This document shows, piece after piece, positions 43,390-52,451 of a stretch of DNA of 64,000 bases (the first letter of the stretch is position 1; each line of letters opens with the position of its first letter). Origin of the DNA: CAZHYV01 sp964537055 (GTDB taxonomy: Bacteria; Myxococcota_A; Polyangia; Palsa-1104; JAEUJZ01); the NCBI GenBank assembly GCA_964537055.1, contig CAZHYV010000008.1, positions 62,001-126,000 of the forward strand, written 5' to 3'. Under the pieces are notes generated by a model, which was not told where the DNA came from, did no database searches, and saw only the letters and a list, made by a program, of their open reading frames with translations. A program made the translations under genes and the position numbers.

Positions 43390-45474
43390 ATGGCATCTGT
43401 ATATGATTCCCATTCCGAAAAGTTATCCACCCCAATCCAGCCTCCTTCAGTAGAAGGGTCGCTAAGAAGGAGCCTGTTAGAATCTGTTCTAATTGGGTTT
43501 TTTGGAATGGTGATGCTGCTTTTACCCACCCTAAGCAGCCTGCAAAGAATCGCAGAAAAATTAGCGGAGCCCCACCACGCATTCTGGCTTGTGAAAATAG
43601 GTAAATTTTTCTTATGGTGTTTGCCAAGCGATATTACCTGGGCTGCGGTATACACTCAGCATGCAACCCTATGGATTAGCTTTTTAGGCGCTGTTGTAGC
43701 CACAACTTGGGGGAAGCATCTAGGCCTCGCTACTACGCACTTTATGAAGCCAGGGAAGCTTCGCTTCGCTGCAGAAGCATTTAGCAACGTGGTATTTATT
43801 ATTACATCCCTGTTCCTCTGCTATGCTAGCCTTGATCTTGTAATCTCTGAACGCAGTGCGGACCTGGCCAACGAGGCCATGGAGGGAATTACCATGGATA
43901 GGCTCCCTTTGGGGATTCCTAAATGGTGGAGCCTTCTGATCATGCCGGTAGCATTTGCATTAATGGCCATCCGAATGGGATTCCGGGCCACTGCACCAGA
44001 AAGACCCAATCCCTTTGAGCTACCTCCGAGATCTGTAGGAAAAAGTACAGGCCGTTGGCTTCTTCGGGCTCTTGTGATCTTAGCAACCATCGCTATGTTT
44101 TATGTGGGGATTCAATACAAAAATCTTCCTGCGCTTAATAAGTTTATCGATAGTCTTGCGCCATGGAGCAACACCATTCGCCTCGCTGGGATGATTTCAA
44201 TAGGGTTTGCTTTTATCCTGGGGACCCCAGTCTTTGTTGCTATTTCGGCACTTACGATGATTCTTCTCTTCACCTCCGAAGCGAACCCACTAGCAAACAT
44301 TCCCACTGAAACATTTCGGCTTGCACTAAATCCAACGTTACCTGCGATTCCTCTTCTCACCATTGCTGGATATATCTTAGCTGCTGGGAAATCATCCCAA
44401 AGGCTGGTACGTGCCTATAAAAGTATTTTCGGTTGGATGCCAGGAGGGGTGGCGATTATGGCAGTGTTTGTGTGTGCGGCATTTACGACCCTAACCGGTG
44501 CTTCGGGTGTCACTATTTTAGCGCTAGGAGGATTGATTTATCCAACGCTGCTAAAAGAAAAATATCCTCAAGGATTTTCAATAGGGCTTGTTACTGCTTC
44601 AGGAAGTTTAGGTCTGCTCTTTCCTCCTAGTCTGCCTGTGCTTCTGTACGCAGTGACAGCCAGCCAGCCTGGCGCTTCTCAGCCAGTCAGTGCAGAGCAG
44701 CTTTATATTGGTGGGTTAATTCCAGGATTTTTGATGATCCTGATTGTTTGCCTCTATGCTCTCTACAAAGGTGTTCGGTCGAAAACCCCAAGGCAGTACT
44801 TTAGGTTGGCAGAGATGATGTCTGCACTATGGGCAGCAAAATGGGATCTGCTGTTGCCTGTGATCATTCTCGCCTCGTTTGGCAGTGGAGCTGCAACCAT
44901 TGTTGAAGCTGCCGCCCTGGGGGCTGTGTATTCGTTGGTCGTTAGCTTGTTTATCCATAAGGATGTTCGTCCTCTGCAAGATTTGCCCTTTGTTTTGGTA
45001 CAAGCAGGGACCTTGGTGGGCGCAGTGTTGGTTCTGTTAGGGGTCGCTGCGGGATTTAGCAACTACTTGGTTTTGGTAGATGTGCCCACAAAGATTATCG
45101 AATGGGTCCTTCAGCACATTCAATCCCCCTGGGTATTTCTGCTTACGCTTAATGCCATCCTTCTTGTTCTAGGAAGTATCCTTGAGATTTACTCGGCCAT
45201 TGTTGTACTCGTGCCCCTCATTGCGCCGCTTGCCCAGCAGTACCATGTCCACCCCGTTCATCTAGGGGTCATCTTTTTGTCAAATCTAGAGCTTGGATTC
45301 CTTTTGCCTCCTGTCGGATTGAACCTTCTCTTAGCTTCAAATCGGTTTCGAAAGCCGCTTCCCCAGCTTTACAAGCAAGCCCTTCCCTTCCTTTTGATCA
45401 TGACCATTGGCGTCCTGATAATTACCTACATTGAAGGAGCAACCACTTGGCTGCTCCATCTATTCAAGAAATAA
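43390..45474 (+). CDS. TRAP transporter DctQ-DctM fusion permease
   Basis: A 694-residue membrane protein. Residues 1-215 resemble the small DctQ subunit (four transmembrane helices), and the rest is the large DctM permease of about twelve helices, with typical GASGVTILALGGLIYP and LGFLLPPVGLNLLLAS segments. Fused TRAP permeases are known. It uses the ion gradient to import organic acids bound by a periplasmic DctP; the only DctP here is 8 kb away at 53491. No clear ribosome site. Substrate unknown. Confidence 0.9.
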   Translation: MASVYDSHSEKLSTPIQPPSVEGSLRRSLLESVLIGFFGMVMLLLPTLSSLQRIAEKLAEPHHAFWLVKIGKFFLWCLPSDITWAAVYTQHATLWISFLGAVVATTWGKHLGLATTHFMKPGKLRFAAEAFSNVVFIITSLFLCYASLDLVISERSADLANEAMEGITMDRLPLGIPKWWSLLIMPVAFALMAIRMGFRATAPERPNPFELPPRSVGKSTGRWLLRALVILATIAMFYVGIQYKNLPALNKFIDSLAPWSNTIRLAGMISIGFAFILGTPVFVAISALTMILLFTSEANPLANIPTETFRLALNPTLPAIPLLTIAGYILAAGKSSQRLVRAYKSIFGWMPGGVAIMAVFVCAAFTTLTGASGVTILALGGLIYPTLLKEKYPQGFSIGLVTASGSLGLLFPPSLPVLLYAVTASQPGASQPVSAEQLYIGGLIPGFLMILIVCLYALYKGVRSKTPRQYFRLAEMMSALWAAKWDLLLPVIILASFGSGAATIVEAAALGAVYSLVVSLFIHKDVRPLQDLPFVLVQAGTLVGAVLVLLGVAAGFSNYLVLVDVPTKIIEWVLQHIQSPWVFLLTLNAILLVLGSILEIYSAIVVLVPLIAPLAQQYHVHPVHLGVIFLSNLELGFLLPPVGLNLLLASNRFRKPLPQLYKQALPFLLIMTIGVLIITYIEGATTWLLHLFKK

Positions 45475-45493
45475 AGCTTTTTTTATTCAACCC

Positions 45494-45522
45494 TTGCATA
45501 AGAAGAATTCTCGCGCTATACC
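45494..45522 (+). promoter_or_regulatory. Promoter of the duplicated-domain lipoprotein
   Basis: TTGCAT (45494-45499), 17 nt and TATACC (45517-45522), 53 nt before the ATG at 45576. Confidence 0.45.
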
Positions 45523-45575
45523 TAAACATGAGGAATACTTGTCGGGAAAGTAACTACCTTCCTAAAGGAGACATT

Positions 45576-46661
45576 ATGATTTTGAAGAAAGGTTCGTATT
45601 TATCATTACTTATTGGACTGAGTGTAGCTATCGGCTGTGGCCAAGGGAATCTTAGTACTTCAAATGCTTTAGCTCGTCAGGCGGAAGCAGTTGAAGACGA
45701 GGCAAAAGGCCTCAACGAACAAGCGTTTTCGCTGTACGGAGCTCTACGGACCAAGTTATTTCCGCCTCCTACGGGACGAGCTACCGACGAAGAGATCAAT
45801 CAAGCAAAGACAAGATTTGATGCTTGCGTCACAGCATATAATAGTGCTGCAGGCCTTTTTGAGAAAATTGGTCTTGATCCAAACGTCCAAATTGATTTGA
45901 AAAATCTTGTGATAGCCAAAGGAAGATCTTCTCTAAGCAAAAAGAACCTTTGTGGTCTGTATAAAGCCCAGACAGAAGCATACGCTGTGCTTTCTCTATC
46001 TCCAACACGTCCCGAAATTGAGGTATTGGATAAAACATTAAAAGATCTTGCCGGGAAAGTTGCGGCAGAAGAGCAGAACAGCACCATGCTACAAAATCAA
46101 ATAAAATCCCTAAACGATGCTCTTCAAGCATACCTCCTTAAGGAAAAGAAACAATTTAATGATGTTTTGGGTACGAACAAGCAAAATTATATCGACGCCT
46201 CTACGTTTGAAACTGGAGGTGACCAAGAGTCTACGATTGGAGTTGCGAGGTATAACGTGGTTGCCAGCAGAACTCAGATCATTGTCTTTGGTAAACCTAG
46301 CGATGCAGAGCTTGATGCTGCCAAGGCAAAGTACGAGGCTTGCAAAACCAAAGCAGCAGAAGCCTCTGATCTATTTGGGCAAGCTGCTGGTCCAGGGATT
46401 CAGCCCGAGCTTGCAAAGTACTGGCAACTTCGTTCAGAAGCAGTCGGCTATTTTAGCGAATTTTGTGGATATTCAGGAGAACAGGTGGATGCCATAAGAG
46501 CTCTTTCTTCTCTCCCTGCCCAAACCGAGCTGGATGCGTTAAATAAAAAGATGAACGAAATTGGTGACAAGATCCAAAAAGCCAGCGACGCCCAAAAACA
46601 AAAAAGGGAAGAAGCAAACAAACTCGCTGCCAGCCGTCCGAACATTTTTAAACCTCTTTAG
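45576..46661 (+). CDS. Lipoprotein with an internally duplicated helical domain
   Basis: A 361-residue lipoprotein; the ATG at 45576 follows an AAAGGAG site and gives a normal signal with lipobox AIGC (Cys20). Upstream frame to 45447 is ignored because it runs through a promoter. The mature protein contains two copies of a helical unit: ATDEEINQAKTRFDACVTAYNSAAGLF in the first matches PSDAELDAAKAKYEACKTKAAEASDLF in the second, each followed by an LC/FC segment and an LDK/LNK helix. No family recognised; probably a periplasmic scaffold. Confidence 0.72.
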   Translation: MILKKGSYLSLLIGLSVAIGCGQGNLSTSNALARQAEAVEDEAKGLNEQAFSLYGALRTKLFPPPTGRATDEEINQAKTRFDACVTAYNSAAGLFEKIGLDPNVQIDLKNLVIAKGRSSLSKKNLCGLYKAQTEAYAVLSLSPTRPEIEVLDKTLKDLAGKVAAEEQNSTMLQNQIKSLNDALQAYLLKEKKQFNDVLGTNKQNYIDASTFETGGDQESTIGVARYNVVASRTQIIVFGKPSDAELDAAKAKYEACKTKAAEASDLFGQAAGPGIQPELAKYWQLRSEAVGYFSEFCGYSGEQVDAIRALSSLPAQTELDALNKKMNEIGDKIQKASDAQKQKREEANKLAASRPNIFKPL

Positions 46662-46687
46662 TTTCCACTTGGTTCGTAGGCGCTCCC

Positions 46688-46717
46688 AAGAGGCCCGGGC
46701 TTTTTAACCGGGCTTCT
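46688..46717 (+). terminator. Hairpin terminator after the duplicated-domain lipoprotein
   Basis: GCCCGG (46693-46698) pairs with CCGGGC (46708-46713) across a T-rich loop, and AAGAG/CTCTT extends the stem with a bulge. A pyrimidine tract follows. Weak as an intrinsic terminator but placed right after the gene. Confidence 0.45.
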
Positions 46718-46740
46718 CTTTCCTTTCTCAAACCTTTCCC

Positions 46741-46769
46741 TTGAGCCCAAGCTAAAACCATGGCATGCT
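46741..46769 (+). promoter_or_regulatory. Candidate leaderless-type promoter of hflX
   Basis: TTGAGC (46741-46746), 17 nt and CATGCT (46764-46769), six bases before the ATG at 46776. The geometry fits; the -10 matches only three consensus bases. Confidence 0.3.
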
Positions 46770-46775
46770 GGCTCT

Positions 46776-48050
46776 ATGTTAACTCCGAACAATACGGACG
46801 AAAATCATCTTCCTAAGCAGGCAGTATTATGTGCAGTTCATTTGCCTGAGGTCAGCGAGCTCGAGTTTAGGGAATCGCTAGAAGAGCTAGGGCAGCTTGC
46901 AACCACACTGGGTCTTAAAGTGATTGGTGAGGTCACGCAGCGGAGGTCCTCGTTTGATGCAGCGGCGTACCTAGGACCTGGGAAATTGGCAGACTTGACC
47001 GCCATGGTCAATGCTGATCCTCACAATACGCTTGTCTTGGTGGACCATGAGATTTCGCCTTCTCAGGCAAGGCATATCGAAGAGACCACAGGCAGCGCAG
47101 GAGTGCTCGACCGAACGATGGTTATTTTAGAGATTTTCCATCGCCATGCTCATAGCCGCCAGGCCAAGCTTCAGGTAGAAATGGTGCGTCTTGCCTACCT
47201 GGCTCCTCGGCTACGCGAGGTTGATCATCCTGAGGATCGTCAGCGAGGCTACATCGGTGGGAAAGGGGCTGGTGAATCTGCCATTGAACTGGACCGTCGG
47301 AAAATTCGAGATAGGTTGGCTGAGCTACGAAGAGAGCTGGCGGAAATTACTCAAGAGCGCATCACCCAAAGAGCTAGGCGGCAAGGACTGCGTAGGGTGG
47401 CCATTTGTGGCTATACCAACGCTGGAAAATCGACTTTATTTCACGCCCTTACGAAGAGCGATGTGTATATTGCAGATAAGCTGTTTGCAACGCTGGATAC
47501 AACGGTTCGGGTGTTGCAAGAAGCAAAACCCCGCATTTTGGTTTCGGATACCATCGGATTTATCCGAAATTTACCCACCCAGTTGGTTGCCTCATTCAAA
47601 TCTACGCTCGATGAAACACTAGAGGCAGATTTGCTGTTGCATGTAGTCGATCTTTCTGATCCTGCTTGGGAACGGCAGATGGCGGCGACGAACCAAGTGC
47701 TTAAAGAGATCGGCGCAGGGGATGTACCTCAGCTTGTGATATTTAACAAGGTGGACCGACTGTCCAGCGAGAGTGTATCCATTTCGCTTTTTGAAGAAGC
47801 TGGAAAAAGCCTCGTAATCTCAGCTTATCGACCAGAAGATGTAGACCGTGTTCGTCAGAGTATCATCCGATTTTTTGAAAACCAACTTGTAACGACCGAG
47901 CTGCTTGTTCCTTACAACCACCAAGAACTGCGAGGACAGATTTTTGAACACAGCCATGTGCTGGAGGAGCAATTTTTGGACCAAGGCGTTCTGTTTAAGC
48001 TTCGGGCTGAGCCCGAATGGATCCAAAAATGGAAGTCACAGCTTGACTAA
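46776..48050 (+). CDS. hflX: Ribosome-associated GTPase HflX
   Basis: A 424-residue GTPase that splits stalled or stressed ribosomes. The N-terminal HflX domain carries the RRSSFDAAAYLGPGK segment and the coiled-coil ERIT region with GGKGAGESAIE (about 167-177). The G domain has GYTNAGKSTLF (G1, about 212-222), FATLDTT (G2), SDTIGFI (G3) and FNKVD (G4). A C-terminal subdomain ends the protein. No ribosome site; see the preceding promoter. Confidence 0.95.
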   Translation: MLTPNNTDENHLPKQAVLCAVHLPEVSELEFRESLEELGQLATTLGLKVIGEVTQRRSSFDAAAYLGPGKLADLTAMVNADPHNTLVLVDHEISPSQARHIEETTGSAGVLDRTMVILEIFHRHAHSRQAKLQVEMVRLAYLAPRLREVDHPEDRQRGYIGGKGAGESAIELDRRKIRDRLAELRRELAEITQERITQRARRQGLRRVAICGYTNAGKSTLFHALTKSDVYIADKLFATLDTTVRVLQEAKPRILVSDTIGFIRNLPTQLVASFKSTLDETLEADLLLHVVDLSDPAWERQMAATNQVLKEIGAGDVPQLVIFNKVDRLSSESVSISLFEEAGKSLVISAYRPEDVDRVRQSIIRFFENQLVTTELLVPYNHQELRGQIFEHSHVLEEQFLDQGVLFKLRAEPEWIQKWKSQLD

Positions 48051-48085
48051 GAACAGTTTGTCATTGCGTAAGAATAAGGTGAACT

Positions 48086-48313
48086 ATGCTTGAACGAAAG
48101 TATGAACGATGTGCCAGCCGTGTAGGAATCCGGATTCTCCAACTTCGTCGAGAACTAGGTTTACACCAGCGTCAGGTAGCGTTACTATCTGGCATCAATC
48201 CTGGTTATTTATCGCTAGTTGAGAATGGTCAGCGGCTCCCTTCGTTTCTTGTACTTTCTCAGGTTGCTAAGATTCTTCAGGTGCCTCTCCACGAACTTTT
48301 CGCGCTTGTTTAA
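48086..48313 (+). CDS. Small Cro/CI-type HTH protein
   Basis: A 75-residue protein that is almost only an HTH_3 domain: RILQLRRELGLHQRQVALLSGINPGYLSLVENGQR spans the two core helices, followed by the third and fourth helices (LSQVAKILQVPLHELF). No effector domain. An AAGG site lies upstream. It lies 36 bp after hflX, and the outer-membrane protein gene begins 97 bp after it, so that gene is a possible target (inference). Confidence 0.8.
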   Translation: MLERKYERCASRVGIRILQLRRELGLHQRQVALLSGINPGYLSLVENGQRLPSFLVLSQVAKILQVPLHELFALV

Positions 48314-48409
48314 AAAATATCCCGTCCCCATCAATGCCTTTTCGGTGGAAAAAAGACTTTACTTTTTTGGAAAACAGTAAGATTGTTCGAAGTTTGCTAA
48401 GGACATTTC

Positions 48410-49072
48410 ATGCTGAAGAGAAAAAGTTGGCTACTTTTGGGTATCATTGTCTCCTTCATCAAATTCGAAGAGGTCGCTTTTTCAGAGGAATCGTTGCAGC
48501 CTCCTCCCACCGTTACTGGAATAGGAGAGAAGAATGCTTTGCAGAAAGAACCCCCTCGTCTGCTATACAAACGAGGAATTGGATTTACCGGGATCCTTGC
48601 CAACCAACTTTGGGATTTTCAGAGCCCTTACTATGGGTATTTTACAGGAGGCGTGACGTTTGATTTTCACTATCGCCTAGATCCTTATCTTACCTTTGAA
48701 CTCTCGCTGGGAGGGCTTGGTGTCCACCGAGCGTATAATATGATTACAGGGGATAGAGCCGCTTCCTACGGAGAATTTTTAGCGACCATTGGTTTGCGGG
48801 TATACTTGCTTAAACTTCCTGTCAACCAAATGAAGTTTCATCCAATGCCATTTTTAGTCTTTGCGATTCAAAATACGCTTGGGTTTGGGATCAAAGATAA
48901 TGATTTGGTGGTCCTGCCTACAGTTGGTTTTCATTTAGGGGGAGGGGTCGAGCTTCGATTGAATGAATCTTGGGTATTTTACGGAGACCTTCGAGGGATT
49001 GTAAGGTTTGATACACATTCAGATCGGTTCGGTGGTTTTCGCACGGCCATTGGTTTTACGCATTATTATTAA
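48410..49072 (+). CDS. Outer-membrane beta-barrel protein
   Basis: A 220-residue exported protein: signal peptide (to about 25), a short Pro-containing linker, then repeated amphipathic strands (YYGYFTGGVTFDFHYRLD, LTFELSLGGLG, FLATIGLRVYLL, VGFHLGGGVELRL) of the small OmpA/OmpW-like barrel type, ending in two tyrosines. An AAGGA site precedes the ATG. No specific family assigned. No periplasmic peptidoglycan-binding domain follows. Confidence 0.7.
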   Translation: MLKRKSWLLLGIIVSFIKFEEVAFSEESLQPPPTVTGIGEKNALQKEPPRLLYKRGIGFTGILANQLWDFQSPYYGYFTGGVTFDFHYRLDPYLTFELSLGGLGVHRAYNMITGDRAASYGEFLATIGLRVYLLKLPVNQMKFHPMPFLVFAIQNTLGFGIKDNDLVVLPTVGFHLGGGVELRLNESWVFYGDLRGIVRFDTHSDRFGGFRTAIGFTHYY

Positions 49073-49161
49073 TGAGATGTTTTTAGCCAACGCTCGTAAG
49101 AGCTCCTTATCGTAGTTAGGGAATGCTTGATCAAGCGAGGGGCTTATGTTAACCCTATCAG

Positions 49162-49563
49162 ATGCCAAGTGTGTTCAGTCGTATCATTGAGGGTAGCTTG
49201 CCTGCCCGGTTTGTTTATCAAGATGCCGAGTGTGTTGCTTTTTTGAGCATTGCTCCGCTTCGGAGGGGACATACGCTTGTGGTTCCTCGAAGAGAGATAG
49301 ACCATTGGCTTGATCTGCCAGAACCACTACTGCATCACCTAATGAGCGTTGCAAAGCGGATCGGAACAGCGATGAACCAAGTTCTTCCTTCCGAGAAGGT
49401 GGGGATGATGATTGCAGGTCTTGAGGTGCCTCACGTCCACATTCATCTTGTGCCTGTAGATGAGGCGCAAGATTTAAATTTTGAAAAACAGAACGCTCAC
49501 CCTGATCCAAAAGAACTGGACCAGATTGCACAGACGTTACAGAGTGCTATCGCTTCCTCATAA
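49162..49563 (+). CDS. HIT-family nucleotide hydrolase
   Basis: A 133-residue histidine-triad protein. The active-site motif HVHIHLV is at about residues 93-99, and the FLSIAPLRRGHTLVVPRR region is typical of the Fhit/HinT-related class. It should hydrolyse nucleoside phosphoramidates or dinucleotides. It is followed within 11 bp by ispA. Confidence 0.9.
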   Translation: MPSVFSRIIEGSLPARFVYQDAECVAFLSIAPLRRGHTLVVPRREIDHWLDLPEPLLHHLMSVAKRIGTAMNQVLPSEKVGMMIAGLEVPHVHIHLVPVDEAQDLNFEKQNAHPDPKELDQIAQTLQSAIASS

Positions 49564-49574
49564 AGCCTACTTAT

Positions 49575-50471
49575 ATGAGTTTAAACATCGAAGACTATTT
49601 AGCCAGCCATAAGAAGAACATTGATGTGCAATTGTCGCAAACTTTGAAGACACTGCAGCCCGATATCCCGAAGATGCTCTATCAAGCAATGTCCTATAGT
49701 TTGTTATCTTCCGGGAAGAGACTTCGGCCCATTTTGGCCATGGCTGCTTGTCAAAGCGTGAAGGGAGATGTTGAGAAGATCGGTCCTCTCCTTTGTGCGC
49801 TTGAGATGATCCATGCCTACTCGTTAGTGCAAGACGACCTTCCTTGTATGGATAATGACGAATTTCGTCGAGGACAACTTACCTGCCACAAAGTGTTTGG
49901 TGAGGGGTTGGCTCTTTTGGCAAGCGATGCTCTTCTTACAGAGGCAATTCATTTGGTAGTCCGAGCAGAGATTTCTAAAGAGAACCGCCTTAGGATTCTA
50001 GAGGAAATCCTTAGCGCAAGCGGTGCAAAAGGCATGGTGGGAGGTCAAGTGCTCGATTTATCAGGGGACAGAGCGGGAATGACAGAGGAAGAGCTTTCAG
50101 TCGTTCATGAGATGAAAACGGGGGCCCTTATCAGTGCCTCTATCCGTTGTGGGGCCTTCTTTGGAAATGCTTCCGACTCAGCAGTAGAAGCATTAACGCA
50201 CTATGGAAAAGCCTTGGGCTTAGCCTATCAGATAGTCGATGACATTTTAGATGCTACTTCAAATTTAAAGGAGCTTGGAAAGAACCCAAAGGCGGATGAG
50301 CGGACAGGAAAGAAAACCTTTGTTTCTTTGCTAGGGGTCGACGGGGCCAAGAATCGGGCGAATGAATGCATGAAAGAGGGATTCAAGCTGTTGAGGTCTC
50401 TTGGTTCTGCGGCTCAACCTCTTTCTGAAATAGGACGTATGGTCTTAAAGCGGTGCTCTTCCACTAAATAA
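49575..50471 (+). CDS. ispA: Polyprenyl synthetase, probably farnesyl diphosphate synthase
   Basis: A 298-residue all-alpha prenyltransferase adding isopentenyl diphosphate to allylic diphosphates. The first aspartate motif is DDLPCMD (about 87-93) with the two-residue CM insertion typical of bacterial IspA. The second is DDILD (about 229-233), and the SSGKRLRP, GGQVLDLS and KTG segments match. Product length is probably C15. It begins 11 bp after the HIT gene. Confidence 0.92.
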   Translation: MSLNIEDYLASHKKNIDVQLSQTLKTLQPDIPKMLYQAMSYSLLSSGKRLRPILAMAACQSVKGDVEKIGPLLCALEMIHAYSLVQDDLPCMDNDEFRRGQLTCHKVFGEGLALLASDALLTEAIHLVVRAEISKENRLRILEEILSASGAKGMVGGQVLDLSGDRAGMTEEELSVVHEMKTGALISASIRCGAFFGNASDSAVEALTHYGKALGLAYQIVDDILDATSNLKELGKNPKADERTGKKTFVSLLGVDGAKNRANECMKEGFKLLRSLGSAAQPLSEIGRMVLKRCSSTK

Positions 50472-50578
50472 TTGTGCAAAAATTTCCCATTCACCCTTTC
50501 GTAGTACAAGAAGGTTGACAAAAGAGGGATGTATCGCGCAACGTAGGAGTAGATAAAACGATAGAAAGGGAGTTGCCG

Positions 50579-51091
50579 ATGAAGCTGTATCCAGCACAAA
50601 TACCTACCATCAGCCAAGATGTGATTAGAAGGCTCACTGAAGGGGAAGATATTGAGGTTGAAAACCGAGAAGAAGCCCAGCTTGATGTCGAAGCTATCCT
50701 AAAAGAATACCTTCGTTTGGATAGAGAGTTTACCGAGCGTGCAAAACAGACCATGGAGGTAAGAGGGCTTTCATACAGTCAATTTGGAAGAATTAAGAGA
50801 AGTTTTGCTGAAGATAAAGGCCTTTCTACAGATGAGGAAGTGATTGGGTATTTAACAAACCAAATCTTAGAAAGTTTTATGAACTCATCTCATATCGCTG
50901 AAGTCTTTACAGAAGAGGGCGCGCTGCGGAGGAAAGTACAGCAGCTTCTGAAAAAGCATCTGCTGCTTGAGAGTGAATTAGATCAAGAAGTACGAAATCG
51001 TATTAAAAACCTTGAGGAAGGAACATCCACCTGGGAGATTGAGTACCAAAAAAACATGGAGCAGATTAAGAGAAAGCACAAGCTTGTCTAG
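50579..51091 (+). CDS. DUF507-family protein with duplicated halves
   Basis: A 170-residue, highly charged helical protein beginning MKLYPAQIPTISQ, as in DUF507. Each half repeats the same plan: a short alpha segment, an Asp/Glu-rich turn (GEDIEVENREEAQLDVE and VFTEEGALRRKVQQLLKK) and a helix starting with a LDREFTERAKQ or LESELDQEVRN segment. The ATG at 50579 follows a GGGAG site six bases upstream, better than the TTG at 50573. Function unknown. Confidence 0.75.
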   Translation: MKLYPAQIPTISQDVIRRLTEGEDIEVENREEAQLDVEAILKEYLRLDREFTERAKQTMEVRGLSYSQFGRIKRSFAEDKGLSTDEEVIGYLTNQILESFMNSSHIAEVFTEEGALRRKVQQLLKKHLLLESELDQEVRNRIKNLEEGTSTWEIEYQKNMEQIKRKHKLV

Positions 51092-51099
51092 GATGGGTG

Positions 51100-51579
51100 C
51101 TACAGATACATCCAGACGTCAGATAGCCGTTCTTGGAGGTCTTTGGTTGGTAAAGAAGTATAATCTTTATCAACAGTTGCCTTCACCAACTTTTTGATTT
51201 GTTCCGTCAGAATCCCTCGCAGTATCCCTAAAAATTGAGGATTTGCGACAATCAAAAGGTTATCGTAGCTGCGCTCTCTATGCCCTTTTGCTAAGACATC
51301 TGCAAGAAAACGGGCAAACTGTTGATGTTCTGCTTCTTTCGGGGTGATATGTGGTTCCATTCCAGAACGGCTTCCCTTTCCCAGGGTCCCGTTTCCTTGA
51401 CCATTGACTGCAGATTGTTGCACACGGCCAGGACGGTCAGTCACCAAGTCCTGATCTTTTAACCGGCTTTCTGGATGATCGATGGTCTCTAAAAGAGCCC
51501 AGGGCTGATTTTTCTTTGTTCCTTCAAAAATACGCGCTTTGCTTGCATCACATACCAGAATCCACGTCGTTTGAATCAT
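51100..51579 (-). CDS. Host-attachment-like (baeRF-type) protein
   Basis: A 159-residue protein resembling the family named for attachment to host cells, which is now viewed as release-factor-like. It has WILVCDASKARIFE at the start, a basic loop with GRVQQSAVNGQG in the middle, and YDNLLIVANPQFLGILRGIL near 102-121. No signal peptide, so the host-attachment name should not be taken literally. An AAAGGA site lies eight bases upstream. Its stop lies 8 bp from that of the convergent DUF507 gene. Confidence 0.75.
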   Translation of the reverse strand: MIQTTWILVCDASKARIFEGTKKNQPWALLETIDHPESRLKDQDLVTDRPGRVQQSAVNGQGNGTLGKGSRSGMEPHITPKEAEHQQFARFLADVLAKGHRERSYDNLLIVANPQFLGILRGILTEQIKKLVKATVDKDYTSLPTKDLQERLSDVWMYL

Positions 51580-51594
51580 ACCATTTTCCTTTAC

Positions 51595-52263
51595 TCAAGT
51601 TGGTTTCCTTGAGGTGCTGGCTCTGCGTAACGCTAACATGTTAGCCGCGTAGTCGTCGCTTGCAAACACCCCTGAGCCTGAGACGACCATATCTGCCCCA
51701 GCCTCACTAATTTTTTGAATGTTTTCTAAGGTAACTCCGCCGTCTACCTCAATCTGAAAGGGAAGTCCCCGGGTCTTACGAAGTATAGCGAGCTCTTGAA
51801 TCTTTGGCAAAATGCTCTGCAAAAATATTTGTCCTCCAAACCCAGGATTGACCGTCATGATAAGAACCCTGTCGATTTGATCAAGAACATACTCAAGCAC
51901 TGATAAAGGGGTCGAGGGGTTCAAGGCCACCCCTGTTTTGGCACCCGATGCCTTGATTTGTTGCAGCACCCTGTGTAGATGCACGCAGGCTTCCGCATGG
52001 ATATGGATTAGAGAGGCACCAGCTTCTGTGTAACGCTCGATCCACAGCTCAGGCTGTTCAATCATCAAATGTACATCCAAATGAAGACTCGTCGCTTTAC
52101 GGATCGCTTGAACCCCGATGGGACCAAAAGTAAGGTTGGGAACAAAATGTCCATCCATGATATCGACATGGATTGCGTCTGCACCTGCCTGGGTTAGCTT
52201 TTTTACTTCTTCCGCAAGCCTTCCAAAGTCAGCGGACAAAATCGAAGGGGCAATCAAGGCCAT
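51595..52263 (-). CDS. rpe: Ribulose-phosphate 3-epimerase
   Basis: A TIM-barrel enzyme of the pentose phosphate pathway. It has APSILSADFGRL at the start, the metal-site HVDIMDGHFVPN, the VNPGFGGQ phosphate loop and VDGGV near the end. About 222 residues from ATG 52263, close to the usual length; the frame is open 15 codons further upstream, but a promoter lies there and ends six bases before this ATG. Confidence 0.95.
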   Translation of the reverse strand: MALIAPSILSADFGRLAEEVKKLTQAGADAIHVDIMDGHFVPNLTFGPIGVQAIRKATSLHLDVHLMIEQPELWIERYTEAGASLIHIHAEACVHLHRVLQQIKASGAKTGVALNPSTPLSVLEYVLDQIDRVLIMTVNPGFGGQIFLQSILPKIQELAILRKTRGLPFQIEVDGGVTLENIQKISEAGADMVVSGSGVFASDDYAANMLALRRASTSRKPT

Positions 52264-52269
52264 AGTTTG

Positions 52270-52298
52270 ATGATAAGCAGCTTCGCGAAGAAACGCAA
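52270..52298 (-). promoter_or_regulatory. Leaderless-type promoter of rpe
   Basis: TTGCGT (52293-52298), 17 nt, TATCAT (52270-52275), six bases, then ATG 52263. It lies inside the longer open frame, which settles the start. Confidence 0.5.
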
Positions 52299-52451
52299 CG
52301 AATTGCATCTTAAATCTGCTGCACCCTGCACCGAGAGTATGGTAATTTGCACTGGTTTAGGCAACGGCTTCTTCCTTTTTCGCTGAGCTTAGGGTGGTAC
52401 AGAGAGGACCAGGGTTTAAGACGAGAGTCTAATATAATGACAGAAGGTACC

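Noticed and set aside
45447..45575. N-terminal extension of the duplicated-domain lipoprotein
   Set aside because: The stretch overlaps the TRAP gene end and a promoter, and a Shine-Dalgarno plus lipobox start at 45576.
51100..51579. A true host-attachment factor
   Set aside because: The protein has no signal peptide and the family name is historical; a cytoplasmic role is more likely.
52437..52451. ATG at 52437 as the prmC start
   Set aside because: It overlaps a perfect TATAAT, and the ATG at 52452 has an AGAAGG ribosome site.
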